Positions 1 through 7,532 of a stretch of DNA of 20,194 bases are shown in pieces; positions within the stretch are counted from its first letter, which is position 1; each line of letters begins with the position of its first letter. The DNA comes from Chara braunii (taxonomy: Eukaryota; Streptophyta; Charophyceae; Charales; Characeae), in the NCBI GenBank assembly GCA_003427395.1, contig BFEA01000478.1, forward strand, positions 956,151-976,344. Direction: 5' to 3'. Made by a program: the position numbers and the translations under genes. The notes under the pieces are model-generated. The model ran no database searches. It was given only the letters and a program-made list of their open reading frames with translations, and was not told where the DNA came from.

Positions 1-16
1 TATATATTCTATTTGA

Positions 17-50
<34 letters not shown>

Positions 51-92
51 TCTCTCTCTGCCTACGATTTTACCGGGCAGTTCTGTTTGTGA

Positions 93-135
<43 letters not shown>
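17..135. repeat. Two TA microsatellites
   Basis: Two perfect (AT)n tracts occupy about 17-49 and 94-135. Each is entered through the same short word GACGATATAT, and a short TCTCTC run and about 35 bp of unique sequence lie between them. The shared entry word suggests the two tracts are a local duplication rather than independent expansions. The ORFs called through them (repeated Tyr-Ile) are not credible genes. Confidence 0.9.
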
Positions 136-136
<1 letters not shown>

Positions 137-306
137 CTCAAGGTACACACACACATACATGTACTAGTGGAGGTGATAAGAGCACCTCTCACCAGTACTT
201 AGGACTCACTTCGCAGATGCTCCATGGTGGAGAGCAGCATACAAAACCATACATATAGCCCACGGGCACACATCTATGATACAAAGTACATTCACGCATA
301 CACAAC
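136..306. other. No gene recognised
   Basis: This stretch has a short CA-rich patch (about 145-158) and otherwise mixed sequence with no ORF, RNA or repeat signature that I can support. Its last part (about 280-306) resembles the sequence before the array unit near 2565-2590, so it may already be diverged repeat. Confidence 0.4.
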
Positions 307-375
307 CATAGGGTTGGGAGGAGGTTACGATCAACTGATAATGATGATAAGCGTCTCGATGATAAGTACCCCGCC
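307..375 (+). repeat. 5' half of a split repeat unit (array family also at 2354-2815)
   Basis: The segment matches the unit at about 2577-2642: a GGGTTGGGAGGAGGT-type start, then ATCAACTGATAATGATGATA, then GCGTCTCGATGATAAGTACCCCGCC. The unit stops at 375, and its missing second half (TTAAAAATACAG onward, then the GTCTGTGGTGGGAGAGTAGAGGG block) resumes at 2366 after an insertion. The word AAGTACCCCGCC is present on both sides of that insertion. Confidence 0.8.
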
Positions 376-661
376 GCGGGGCAAGGGGAAAACACGGAGG
401 GAGGCTGATAGTACGCTAGCGCAAGCGCCCTGACGCCGGCGGACCGGCGAGGCCCGGTCTCCCTGGCTAGACTAGCGCCCGGGGAGGGAAGCTCCTCGGC
501 TGCTAGGCCTGTGCGCGCGCCCGACAGTCGTGCGTCGCTTGCCTTTGCCATGTGGCGTCTGTTGTTGGTGACGTGGCCGTCCCATGACGCGCACGCAGGG
601 GTAGCGCCAGCAGTGAGGTCGACGTGGAAACGCAAGAGGAGCCCAGCTATCAGGGTTAGAG

Positions 662-1065
662 ATGGAGGTGGGGGGGGAGCTACAACGACGAACAGATGAT
701 TGGCTGGTGACATTGGAGCAAGGATGCAGGCGGTTACAGGTGATGGTGGGGGAGCTGTCTTCGTGGTCGAATGAGGAGCTAGAAGACGAAGGGGGAGCAA
801 TCTCTCTGGCTGTTTGGTTGAAGAATATGGCCGACGACATGCTGGATATCATCTGGGGGCTGGAGGAGGGGCCGGATCCCCAGCTGGAAGCCTGCATCGA
901 TTGGAAGAGGGCAGAGGCCATGATGTCTACCTGCTATGCACTCTTCGCTGAGGGTCGGAACCTGCACTATAAGCTTGAAGACCGGTTGAAGGGCGAAGAC
1001 GACCTGGATGGTGAGGACTGGCAGGAGGATGGAGCGCAGGAAGACGAGGTTAACTCCAGCGTCAG

Positions 1066-1099
<34 letters not shown>

Positions 1100-1390
1100 G
1101 ATAACATCAACAACAACAACGACAACAACAACAACAACATCAACAACAACGGTTACAGCGACAACAACAATGATGACAACATCATCATGAACAACAAAAA
1201 CGTCAACAACAACACCTACAACGGAAGTGATGAACATGGCAGCAGCGGGGTGGGGAACGGTGCCCGGGCATATCTGATCATCGTCAGCAAGATGGGAGAG
1301 ATGCTGCACGTGGATGCGGTGGAATTCGGGGCTGACAACAACAATGGCGAGGGCGGCAAACGACGACTATGGCGGCAAGGATCACCATGA
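662..1390 (+). CDS. Asn-rich hypothetical protein, N-terminal part (frameshifted)
   Basis: This ORF encodes 242 codons from an ATG at 662. Residues 1-120 are non-repetitive, acidic and probably helical (Trp, Leu, Met and Glu rich, with a patch like ADDMLDIIWGLEEG). Residues about 135-195 are dominated by Asn encoded by AAC, interspersed with Ile and Asp, an expanded AAC trinucleotide tract. The sequence then becomes complex again with a KMGEMLHVDA motif. I do not recognise the family. The ORF ends shortly after a point where the +1 frame takes over with the same kind of composition, so the stop at 1390 is probably the result of an indel. It lies inside the poly-A retroposon and could be a retroposed host mRNA or an element-encoded ORF1. 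Confidence 0.5.
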
Positions 1391-1658
1391 CAACAGTAAC
1401 AACAACAACAACAACAATAACAACGTCGACAACAACAACAACAGCGGTGATGGCGGCAGCGACGACGATGGAGGCAGCGATGATTACGGCGCCAGCGACG
1501 ACCTCGGCAGCAGCGGGGCAAAGAGCATCAGCATGACGGGAGAGATGTTGCATGCTGATGTGGAGGGGAGTGGGCTTGACACGGATAACAGGTTTGCCAG
1601 CTCCCCCCCCTTCCCCCCTTTCAACCTCGTTGGTTGGCTGAAGTTAGGAGTGGGATAG
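1347..1658 (+). pseudogene. Asn/Asp/Gly-rich continuation of the 662 ORF in the next frame
   Basis: From about 1347 the frame one base over reads ANDDYGGKDHHDN, then poly-Asn, then Ser/Gly/Asp-rich sequence, ending with TAG at 1656-1658. It contains MTGEMLHADVEGSG (about 1533-1575), an obvious second copy of the KMGEMLHVDAVEFG motif at about 1288-1330. Same composition and a repeated module across a frame change indicate that one longer protein was broken by a single indel near 1345-1355, or that this is a small intron-free frameshift in a dead copy. A 17-bp word GAGTGGGATAGTCGTTG is repeated directly after the stop. Confidence 0.5.
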
Positions 1659-1831
1659 TCGTTGGTGGGAGTGGGATAGTCGTTGTTGTTTGGTGTTGTC
1701 CGGCCCACAATATCAATCAACATGGAAGTGCTGATTGCCCCGCACACATACATTACATCTCGGTTAGGGTTTCATGGGTGGCTGTACATTTACAGAGATA
1801 CAGTGGATCAGATGCATAGGGTTATAGGTTT

Positions 1832-2239
1832 GCTGGACCCGATTTCCAGCAGACGCATTCACATCTCTGTACATAGGGTTTTGTGTTTAAATGATTGATT
1901 GATATAGAACACATCCATCACATACACCACGTCACACATACAACACACTTACATTACACCTACATCACATTGTGGATTGTTTTACATACACAGTGATACT
2001 GTGGATCAAATGCATAGGATCAAAGAGATGCTGGACCTGATTTCCAGCAGACACTTTCACATCTTTGTACAGGGACGCTGGACCCGATTTCCAGCAGATA
2101 CACTNTGCATAGGATCAAAGAGATGCTGGACCTGATTTCCAGCAGACACTTTCACATCTTTGTACAGGGACGCTGGACCCGATTTCCAGCAGATACACTC
2201 TCATCATTGTACAGGGACGCTGGACCCGATTTCCAGCAG
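1832..2239 (+). repeat. Hairpin repeat array in the retroposon 3' region
   Basis: The word GCTGGACCYGATTTCCAGC starts at 1832, 2030, 2077, 2125, 2172 and 2219. Each can fold into a 6-7 bp stem (TGCTGGA/TCCAGCA) with a 6-7 nt loop. Units are joined by a spacer of the type ACACTTTCACATCTTTGTACAGGG. Two adjacent 95-bp dimers (2011-2105 and 2106-2200, both starting TGCATAGGATCAAAGAGATG) are virtually identical, with an N at 2105 in the first. A further copy sits at 16584 in the 3' tail of LINE-B. Confidence 0.85.
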
Positions 2240-2353
2240 GTGTAGCTCCCCACCAATAGATGGATCCTTCGACGTCGGGAACTACTTAGTGGGGATGCTC
2301 CTATCACCTCAATAAGTAGGTTTCCTGCATACGAAGTTTCAAAAAAAAAAAAA

Positions 2354-2815
2354 AAGTACCCCGCCTTAAAAATACAGCGAGGGTCTGTGGTGGGAGAGTA
2401 GAGGGCATGAGTCACTGGTTGGTCTGCTGGGTTCTGACTGGTGATGATGATAGGCGTCTCGATGATAAGTACCCCGCATTAAATATACAGCTAGGTCTGT
2501 GGTGGGAGAGTAGAGGGCGTGAGTTACTANTTGGTCAACTTAGGGGGCTCACACACACACACACACACATACACAAGGGCTGGGTGGAGGTCACAATCAA
2601 CTGATAATGATGATAGGCGTCTCGATGATAAGTACCCTGCCTTAAATATAAAACTAGGGTCTGTGGTGGGAGAGTAGAGGGCGTGAGTCACTGGTTGGCT
2701 TAGTCGGCTCCAACTGGTGATGATGATAGGCGTCTCTATGATAAGTACCCCGCATTAAATATACAGCTAGGCCTATGGTGGGAGAGTAGAGGGCGTGAGT
2801 TACTAGTTGGTCAAA
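2354..2815 (+). repeat. Tandem/interspersed repeat array, about 110-160 bp units
   Basis: The array holds the second half of the split unit (2354-2440) and three further units, with GATGATAGGCG at 2446, 2609 and 2722. Each unit runs through AAGTACCCYGCMTTAAATATA, then GTGGTGGGAGAGTAGAGGGCGTGAGT, then a TTGGTC-type end. The 163-bp spacing between the first two is explained by an added CA microsatellite and flank (about 2552-2576); the next spacing is 113 bp. An N lies at 2530. No coding potential is evident. Confidence 0.85.
2550..2574. repeat. CA microsatellite
   Basis: A (CA)n run ending in CATACACA lies between two units of the surrounding repeat array. Confidence 0.85.
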
Positions 2816-3155
2816 ATGGGTCCAATAGGTGATTGCTTGAGCCTCGCGTCCGAAGTACCCGTACGGCGAGGCTCGTTCGACTATGCTTCAACCAGGGCTG
2901 GGTAGCTAGCCCTGGTGCCTGTCACTACTGTTCGGTCCAAGTTCCCGTCGATATGTAGGGTGATGGTCCTGAGTGCTGGTCACACTGAAGTAGGATAGTA
3001 GGGATAGGGGATGCGCTAGGACTATTGACACGATTAAGGGATGGGTGGTGGCCTTGCCTCAGAGCGACCACGGCTGACCGCTTCCGGCGATCAATGTGTG
3101 CCTAGTAACTGGCCTCTACAACACCCTGGACTTAAAAAAAAAAAAAAAAAAAAAA
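2816..3155 (+). other. Unidentified segment ending in A(22)
   Basis: No ORF or known family is visible. It contains two strong inverted repeats: GAGCCTCGC (2839-2847) with GCGAGGCTC (2866-2874), and a 9-bp stem ACCAGGGCT/AGCCCTGGT at 2891-2916 with an 8-nt loop. It ends with 22 consecutive A (3134-3155), right at the point where LINE-A coding sequence begins. The A-tract suggests the 3' end of another retroposon, but I could not find a matching target-site duplication. Confidence 0.4.
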
Positions 3156-3387
3156 GCAGCACCACTTTGGAACCTCATCACAAGAGATATACGAGGTAAG
3201 TGGCCAGATGAGATTGTTGTGCAGGAAACCCACCTTACCAACTCGGCTGCCCACCAAGAAAGGGCTGCACACATCTGGCCGAACAACCCCAGCCAAATCG
3301 GCCGCATGCAGAATGGGACCATGTGGAAGGCAGGTGGGTGTGGCTCTGAGCAGCGATTGGCACAAAAGAGAATTGCTTGGTATGGGT
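3156..3387 (+). pseudogene. LINE-A fragment, N-terminal part of APE endonuclease
   Basis: The reading frame ending at 3392 contains RDIRGKWPDEIVVQETHL; the QETHL motif (about 3223-3237) is the conserved active-site Glu block of apurinic-type endonucleases in non-LTR retrotransposons. The frame then shifts: GVALSSDWHKRELLGMGF continues in frame 1. The fragment is 5'-truncated at the preceding poly-A tract and is interrupted after LLGMG by the Penelope-like element. The downstream half of the same domain (YAPNE, GDFN) appears at 9831. Family knowledge: APE-type LINE ORF2 proteins act in nicking the genomic target to prime reverse transcription. Confidence 0.75.
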
Positions 3388-3390
3388 TTT

Positions 3391-4058
3391 GACTCTGAGG
3401 AGTTTTGACTCCTTTGCTCCTCTAATCCAGAAGAATGGGATTGTCTCGAATTGCATTTGTCGGATAGTAGACAATACGAATACGAAGCTTTCGTTGTGGT
3501 GGAGCCTTGTGACTTTGCAGAAGGAACTGAGAGTGATTGGTTACCCCAGAGAAACTTTTGAAGCAGGGGTAAGGAAAATGGNCAGGCGGAAGAATACTGC
3601 TTTTGGGTGGGAGTTGGCTTCGGAATTTTTGAAACTGGGGGTGGTGGGGGGGTGAAGAAGCAAATCAGGAGGTGGGAGGGGTTGGAGTAACTGTGCACTN
3701 AAGCAGGATAGCACCCAGTAGTAGTAAGCCGGCGGGCCGGGATGAAAAAAGAAAGGGAGGGCCTTGGAATTGGCACCAAGGAAGAGGCTGGTAGATGCGA
3801 AAGCGGCCTTTACCCCGCTGGTCCTCTTTTCTTTTCTTTATTTCTTTCCTTTTTTCTTTTTTCTTTTTTTGGATTTGTGGTTTTGTCTGGGAGCCGACTG
3901 TAGTTGGATATAAGTGGTTTTACTGGGAGTTTTTTCTCCTCTTGGCCTGAGCAGCAGGACAGAAGGGTTGAGCACCGGCGTACTTTTTTCCGGTGGTGTT
4001 GGGTGATTCATGCTGTGATATGTAACGTGCAGGATCACCTGATTATTTTGTATTTGTA
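3391..4058 (+). repeat. Left pseudo-LTR (5'-truncated tandem copy of PLE 3' end)
   Basis: This segment is near-identical to 9165-9817: both begin GACTCTGAGGAGTTTTGACT and end GATTATTTTGTAT..TTGTA. It encodes the last about 87 residues of ORF2 (stop at 3653-3655) plus the 3' untranslated region. Differences are scattered substitutions, two N's (3582, 3700), a degenerate pyrimidine tract here versus pure T(24) at about 9601-9624 in the right copy, and a 6-nt CTGTAT difference at the very end. Confidence 0.9.
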
Positions 4059-5145
4059 CAAAGGAGTTGTAAGATTGACCTTGCAGTCAGCTTGGGTGAC
4101 GATCTAGCAGCGCCATCATTGCCTTCGGGCATTGGTGAGCATCTTCTTCATGGTGTTCCTTGTGTTTTTTGTTTTTTGTTTTTTGTCTTATTTTGCTTCT
4201 TCGCATCAGCGCGGGTAAGCAAACTCTTTCGCATCTATCAGCTCATACTTGGTCTGCCATCACCTTCGCCTACCTTGTGTTTTCATTCCTGGGATCTGCG
4301 CTTGCGACGCGGGGGTGACACGCGTTTGTGCGCACCAGATCAGGGAGCGCTGCGGCGCTGGTGAATCCAAGGTTGCCTACGTGGCGTTGGTGGAGTGTAC
4401 TAGGCGTCTCCTTCGAAGCTTCCAGTGGCATTACGGTTGGTAGCGATTGTCGGGCCGTCACGTTCCTTCGTGATGTTTTCCCACGTCGTAGCGGTTGGGT
4501 GGGTGCTGGATATCGGTAAGGAGGTCCGAGTATGTGGAGGCATGGGATCGAGGGTAGGGGGGTTTTCGCCTACTAATATTTGGTGGTGCTTAAATTGATC
4601 GTGTAGAGTGGTTCGTGTCTCCTCTTACGCATGCGTGGCTCAACTGCGAGTACCTATCCACGTCAGCTGATAGCGATTGACGGGCCGCACGTTCCCACGT
4701 CGCAGCGGTTGTGTTAATGCTGGATATCGGAGAAGGTCGGAATGCAGGGGCGGGAGATTGAGTTAAGGGCTTTCGCCTATCAATAAACGGTACGTGGGAA
4801 CTACTTGCCAGGTATGAGTGGCAATTGGTGATACGCCGACGTGGTGACTTTTTCTCCCGGCGGTGGTCCGGGCGGGGATTCGAATCTTTGCTTTGTGCTT
4901 TGGGGTCTTCGAATGGGTTCGGGGGTGCTTAATTATTGATATTGTGGAGTGGATTGTGTCTCATACGTATGCGCGTTCTGGTTGTGAGTACCTATCCACG
5001 TCAGCTGGCTATCTGGGTTTGGGCTGAGGTCGAGTGTTGTTAACTTGGGTGCGTGTGCGCAGCTACGTTTGGAGGAATTAGCTGTATGCGTGCGTAGGGT
5101 AGGGGGAGGGGGAGGGGCAGGTGGTCGAACTGTGAGAGGTACTGG
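4059..5145 (+). other. PLE 5' region / leader with internal duplication
   Basis: No convincing ORF is found between the left pseudo-LTR and ORF1. A T-rich block (about 4160-4200) is followed by an imperfect tandem duplication: copy 1 about 4441-4669 and copy 2 about 4671-5007. Each starts TAGCGATTG.CGGGCCG, passes GTGCTGGATATCGG or ATGCTGGATATCGG, and ends GAGTACCTATCCACGTCAGC (4648 and 4986). Copy 2 has about 110-120 extra bases (about 4795-4915), including GGGGATTCGAATC, which resembles a pol III B box. The region probably holds the promoter, as expected between pseudo-LTR and ORF1, but no promoter element can be proven by eye. Confidence 0.55.
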
Positions 5146-6546
5146 ATGGAGAACTCTGTCCCACAACCACCTCCTCAAGTTCAACCGCCTGCGCCTCCTT
5201 TCCAAACAACAGCGGCTCCAACTTTTCCTCTGTTCAATCCTCATGGTGGTTTCTACCAGCAACCTTTCCCTGCTGTTGCACCTCCTTTCGCGTTTGCTCC
5301 AATAGGACAGAGCGTGGCGCCCGCTCCAGTGCAAGGGCCATGGACGTATACAGGACCCAGTGCTGCGCCAACGCAAGGGGGTGGACAGTATAATGCCGAC
5401 TACGGGAGAGGTAATGGTAGCTTCCAGTCCCGTGCTTTCTTTACTCGTGAACATGCAGATTTCATAGAGAAATTGAAGCTAAAGGATGCGGTGGAGGAGG
5501 CGCGAAAGAAAGATCGGGAGGATATTATGAGATTGAGAGGGTTTGGCTGGGAGATTGAGAAACCCGGGGAAAAAGAAAAATGGAGAGAAAGAGAATCTGA
5601 GTCGGAAAAAGCCAAGGTTGAGAATAGAGGGAAGAGCAAGAAGCATGTCGGGAAGGACAAAGGAAAAGGGAAAGTAATGGATAATGCAAAGGAGGACGAG
5701 ATGAAAAAATGGGTGGCTTCGAATTTTGGGGGATCTTTGAGGATGTTGTCAGAAAAAATGGAGGAAGTCGAGAGGAATTCTAAATTGAAGGAGGCTGAAC
5801 TAGAGGAACTGAAACTACTGAGGGTCGAGAAGGAGCTGAGGGAACTGAGGGAAAACTCGAGCTCAGAAAAAAGGAAGAGGGATACTATGTCCCCTGCGAA
5901 ACCTGGGAAAGGGAAGGTGAGATCCCGCTCATGTCTTTTGAAAAAAGGGGGGAGGGGCAAGAGTACGAAGTCAGTGGAGGTCTCCTCAGACGAGGATGGC
6001 AAAGAGAAGGATGATGTCGTGCAGAATTTAAGTAGAACAATGGAGGGGTCAATGTCAAGGAATAAGGAGGTATCCGAACTGAGGGACTTGATAAAGGAAT
6101 TATTGGCAGCAAAAGGACGGGATGCTAGTAGCAGTAATACGGGTGGAGAGCCGGAAGTGGGGAACGCAGTAGTAGGAAGAGGGCAGGGTGAACAGAATGG
6201 GAAGAAAGTGGACTCTGACGAAAAATTGGGAACCAATGAAAAGAGGAAGGATAAGGAAGAAGGCTCGCTGGGATTATATTTCAAGGACCGGATCATCTAC
6301 TACGATGCTATGCACTATACGGAGGTGCAGGAGCTGTGTAAGAAGAAGGGCATTCCATACAAACGGAAGGAGGCCGGGGTATGGGAGTTGGCTAGATTGG
6401 ACTTCGAGGTGCTACTGAAGTTGGATGCTCCGGATGAGAAGGACGAAGAGAGTGAAGAAAGGAAGAGTGAAGAAGAGGTAGAGAATTCCGAGAGTAACTC
6501 CTGTTCTGAAGAAGAAACCCAGCAAGACGACATAGCGGGAAACTGA
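5146..6546 (+). CDS. PLE ORF1: Pro-rich, Lys/Glu-rich coiled-coil protein with SAP-like C-terminal motif
   Basis: The ORF is intact, 466 codons. Residues 1-80 are rich in Pro, Ala, Phe and Gln. Residues about 95-260 are highly charged (Lys, Glu, Arg) with a heptad-like stretch (about 195-245: MEEVERNSKLKEAELEELKL) suggesting a coiled coil. Residues about 260-290 hold basic KKGGRGKS-like sequence. Residues about 392-418 (TEVQELCKKKGIPYKRKEA) look like a SAP or HeH helix-extended-helix DNA-binding motif. The tail is very acidic (Glu/Ser). The stop (6544-6546) is 5 nt before the ORF2 ATG at 6552, in a different frame, so coupled or reinitiated translation is possible. Position implies a Gag-like nucleic-acid-binding or assembly role, which is inference. 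I cannot name a family beyond the SAP resemblance. Confidence 0.7.
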   Translation: MENSVPQPPPQVQPPAPPFQTTAAPTFPLFNPHGGFYQQPFPAVAPPFAFAPIGQSVAPAPVQGPWTYTGPSAAPTQGGGQYNADYGRGNGSFQSRAFFTREHADFIEKLKLKDAVEEARKKDREDIMRLRGFGWEIEKPGEKEKWRERESESEKAKVENRGKSKKHVGKDKGKGKVMDNAKEDEMKKWVASNFGGSLRMLSEKMEEVERNSKLKEAELEELKLLRVEKELRELRENSSSEKRKRDTMSPAKPGKGKVRSRSCLLKKGGRGKSTKSVEVSSDEDGKEKDDVVQNLSRTMEGSMSRNKEVSELRDLIKELLAAKGRDASSSNTGGEPEVGNAVVGRGQGEQNGKKVDSDEKLGTNEKRKDKEEGSLGLYFKDRIIYYDAMHYTEVQELCKKKGIPYKRKEAGVWELARLDFEVLLKLDAPDEKDEESEERKSEEEVENSESNSCSEEETQQDDIAGN

Positions 6547-6551
6547 GTGAC

Positions 6552-7532
6552 ATGAGCAAACGGTCTCTGTTGAGAGCTTACAAGAGACTGACTGGATGGG
6601 CCAACCATCCAAGCGGCGCGGTCAGGCAGGCGATTGGTGTCCTGCTGAAACTGCTTGTCATAATGCTGTGTCTGAAAGGAGAGTCGAGATGGGGCAGGCC
6701 ATTCGTCAGATATTGGTTGAGCTTGGAACCATGTGATTGGTCGCGTTTGCTGAATGGGAATGACTGTGTATACCTCTTGATCTCCCCTTCCTATAAACTC
6801 ACCTACATAGGGAAGACGGAAAGAGATCTGAAAACCAGATGGTCTGAACATGTCCGTTCCACGATTGGGGGATCGAAACAGAAGGTACACAGATGGATGA
6901 GCAAGGTCGACAACAACAATTATGTGGCTCTGCCACTTTGGTTTGGGGCAAAGAATTCAGTCGCGAGTATGAAAAAGTTTGCAATTAATAATATGAACCC
7001 GGGAATAAACATGAGGAGGACAAATAACAAACCCTCAAGGAGAAAGCCTAGGAAGCAGAAAAAAGGTGGAAGCGGTAGTTTTCTCTGTAAAAATGCTTTG
7101 TTGTTTGACTGTGAGCAGCTTGGGGTGAAATCTGAGCCTGACCTCCTGAAGATTTTGAAATTTGGAAGTAACAATAGGAAATTGCGAATTGCAAACAGGA
7201 AGGGGGAGCTCTGGTTGAAGGCGTGGGGATTAGTGAGGCTTTTGTATGGTTTTAGTAAGGTGGAGATACTTGGGCAAACTTGCCTGCTAAAGGATGCGAA
7301 GCATCTCATCCAACAAGGGGGGGAATGGCTGGTTACGGACCTGCGAAAAACTAAGAGCAAAGCGGAAATTACGAAAGCGGAAGAAGTAACAATTCTCAGA
7401 GCTCCCTGGAAAAGGAAAGCTTTGTACAAAAAGAAGTTGGAAGAACTAGTAAACCTGAACATGGGTGTGAAACTGTTAAATACCACGAGGGGGAGGCAGA
7501 TTACAAGGGGGATTATCACGAGAATTATATAA
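6552..7532 (+). pseudogene. PLE ORF2, GIY-YIG endonuclease part
   Basis: Reading from ATG 6552, residues about 70-155 form a GIY-YIG domain: DCVYLL (VY in place of the GIY triplet, 6768-6773), YIGKT (YIG at 6804-6812), the RWSEH block with the conserved Arg (6837-6851), and NMNPGIN (6993-7010) matching the family's C-terminal P..N element. The residue nine before that Pro, where the family usually has its metal-binding Glu, is Lys here (codons 6972-6977). A basic linker follows. The frame ends at TAA 7530-7532 but continues in the same frame to the reverse transcriptase, so this stop is a nonsense mutation of a longer polyprotein. Role by family: nicks DNA for element insertion. Confidence 0.85.

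Larger units (their letters stand above)
376..2353 (+). mobile_element. Poly-A-tailed retroposon / retrocopy carrying an Asn-rich ORF
   Basis: A roughly 1.98 kb insertion begins right after AAGTACCCCGCC (364-375) and ends in a run of about 15 A (2341-2355), immediately followed by a second copy of AAGTACCCCGCC (2354-2365; the leading A's are ambiguous with the tail, so 10-12 bp). Paralogous uninterrupted sites at about 2465-2481, 2627-2645 and 2739-2755 show what the empty target looked like. TSD plus poly-A is the signature of target-primed reverse transcription of an RNA. The element has a GC-rich leader (376-661), a frameshifted Asn-rich ORF (662-1658) and a 3' region with hairpin repeats (1832-2239). 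Its last roughly 124 nt match the 3' tail of LINE-B. It encodes no reverse transcriptase, so it is either a non-autonomous element or a processed gene copy. Confidence 0.75.

Noticed and set aside
189-921. Minus-strand ORFs of 203 and 149 codons in the retroposon leader
   Set aside because: Low-complexity Ser/Pro-rich readings of GC-rich DNA, opposite the transcript direction implied by the poly-A tail.
779-1553. Val-, Leu- or Cys/Arg-rich ORFs opposite the Asn-rich ORF
   Set aside because: Frame readings of the AAC (GTT) repeat; a membrane protein is not implied.
2105-3700. N bases at 2105, 2530, 3582 and 3700 as biological signal
   Set aside because: All fall in duplicated sequence, so they most likely reflect assembly ambiguity between copies.
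3391-4058. Hammerhead ribozyme in the PLE pseudo-LTRs
   Set aside because: Such ribozymes occur in canonical PLEs, but I see no CTGATGA core with a paired GAAA in either copy; published N-terminal-endonuclease PLEs also lack the canonical motif.
4092-4519. Short plus-strand ORFs in the PLE leader
   Set aside because: Overlapping ORFs of 60-90 codons in three frames, no motif, over T-rich and duplicated sequence.
5400-6296. 298-codon minus-strand ORF opposite PLE ORF1
   Set aside because: Ser/Phe/Pro-rich shadow of a Lys/Glu-rich plus-strand gene; no motifs and no start context.
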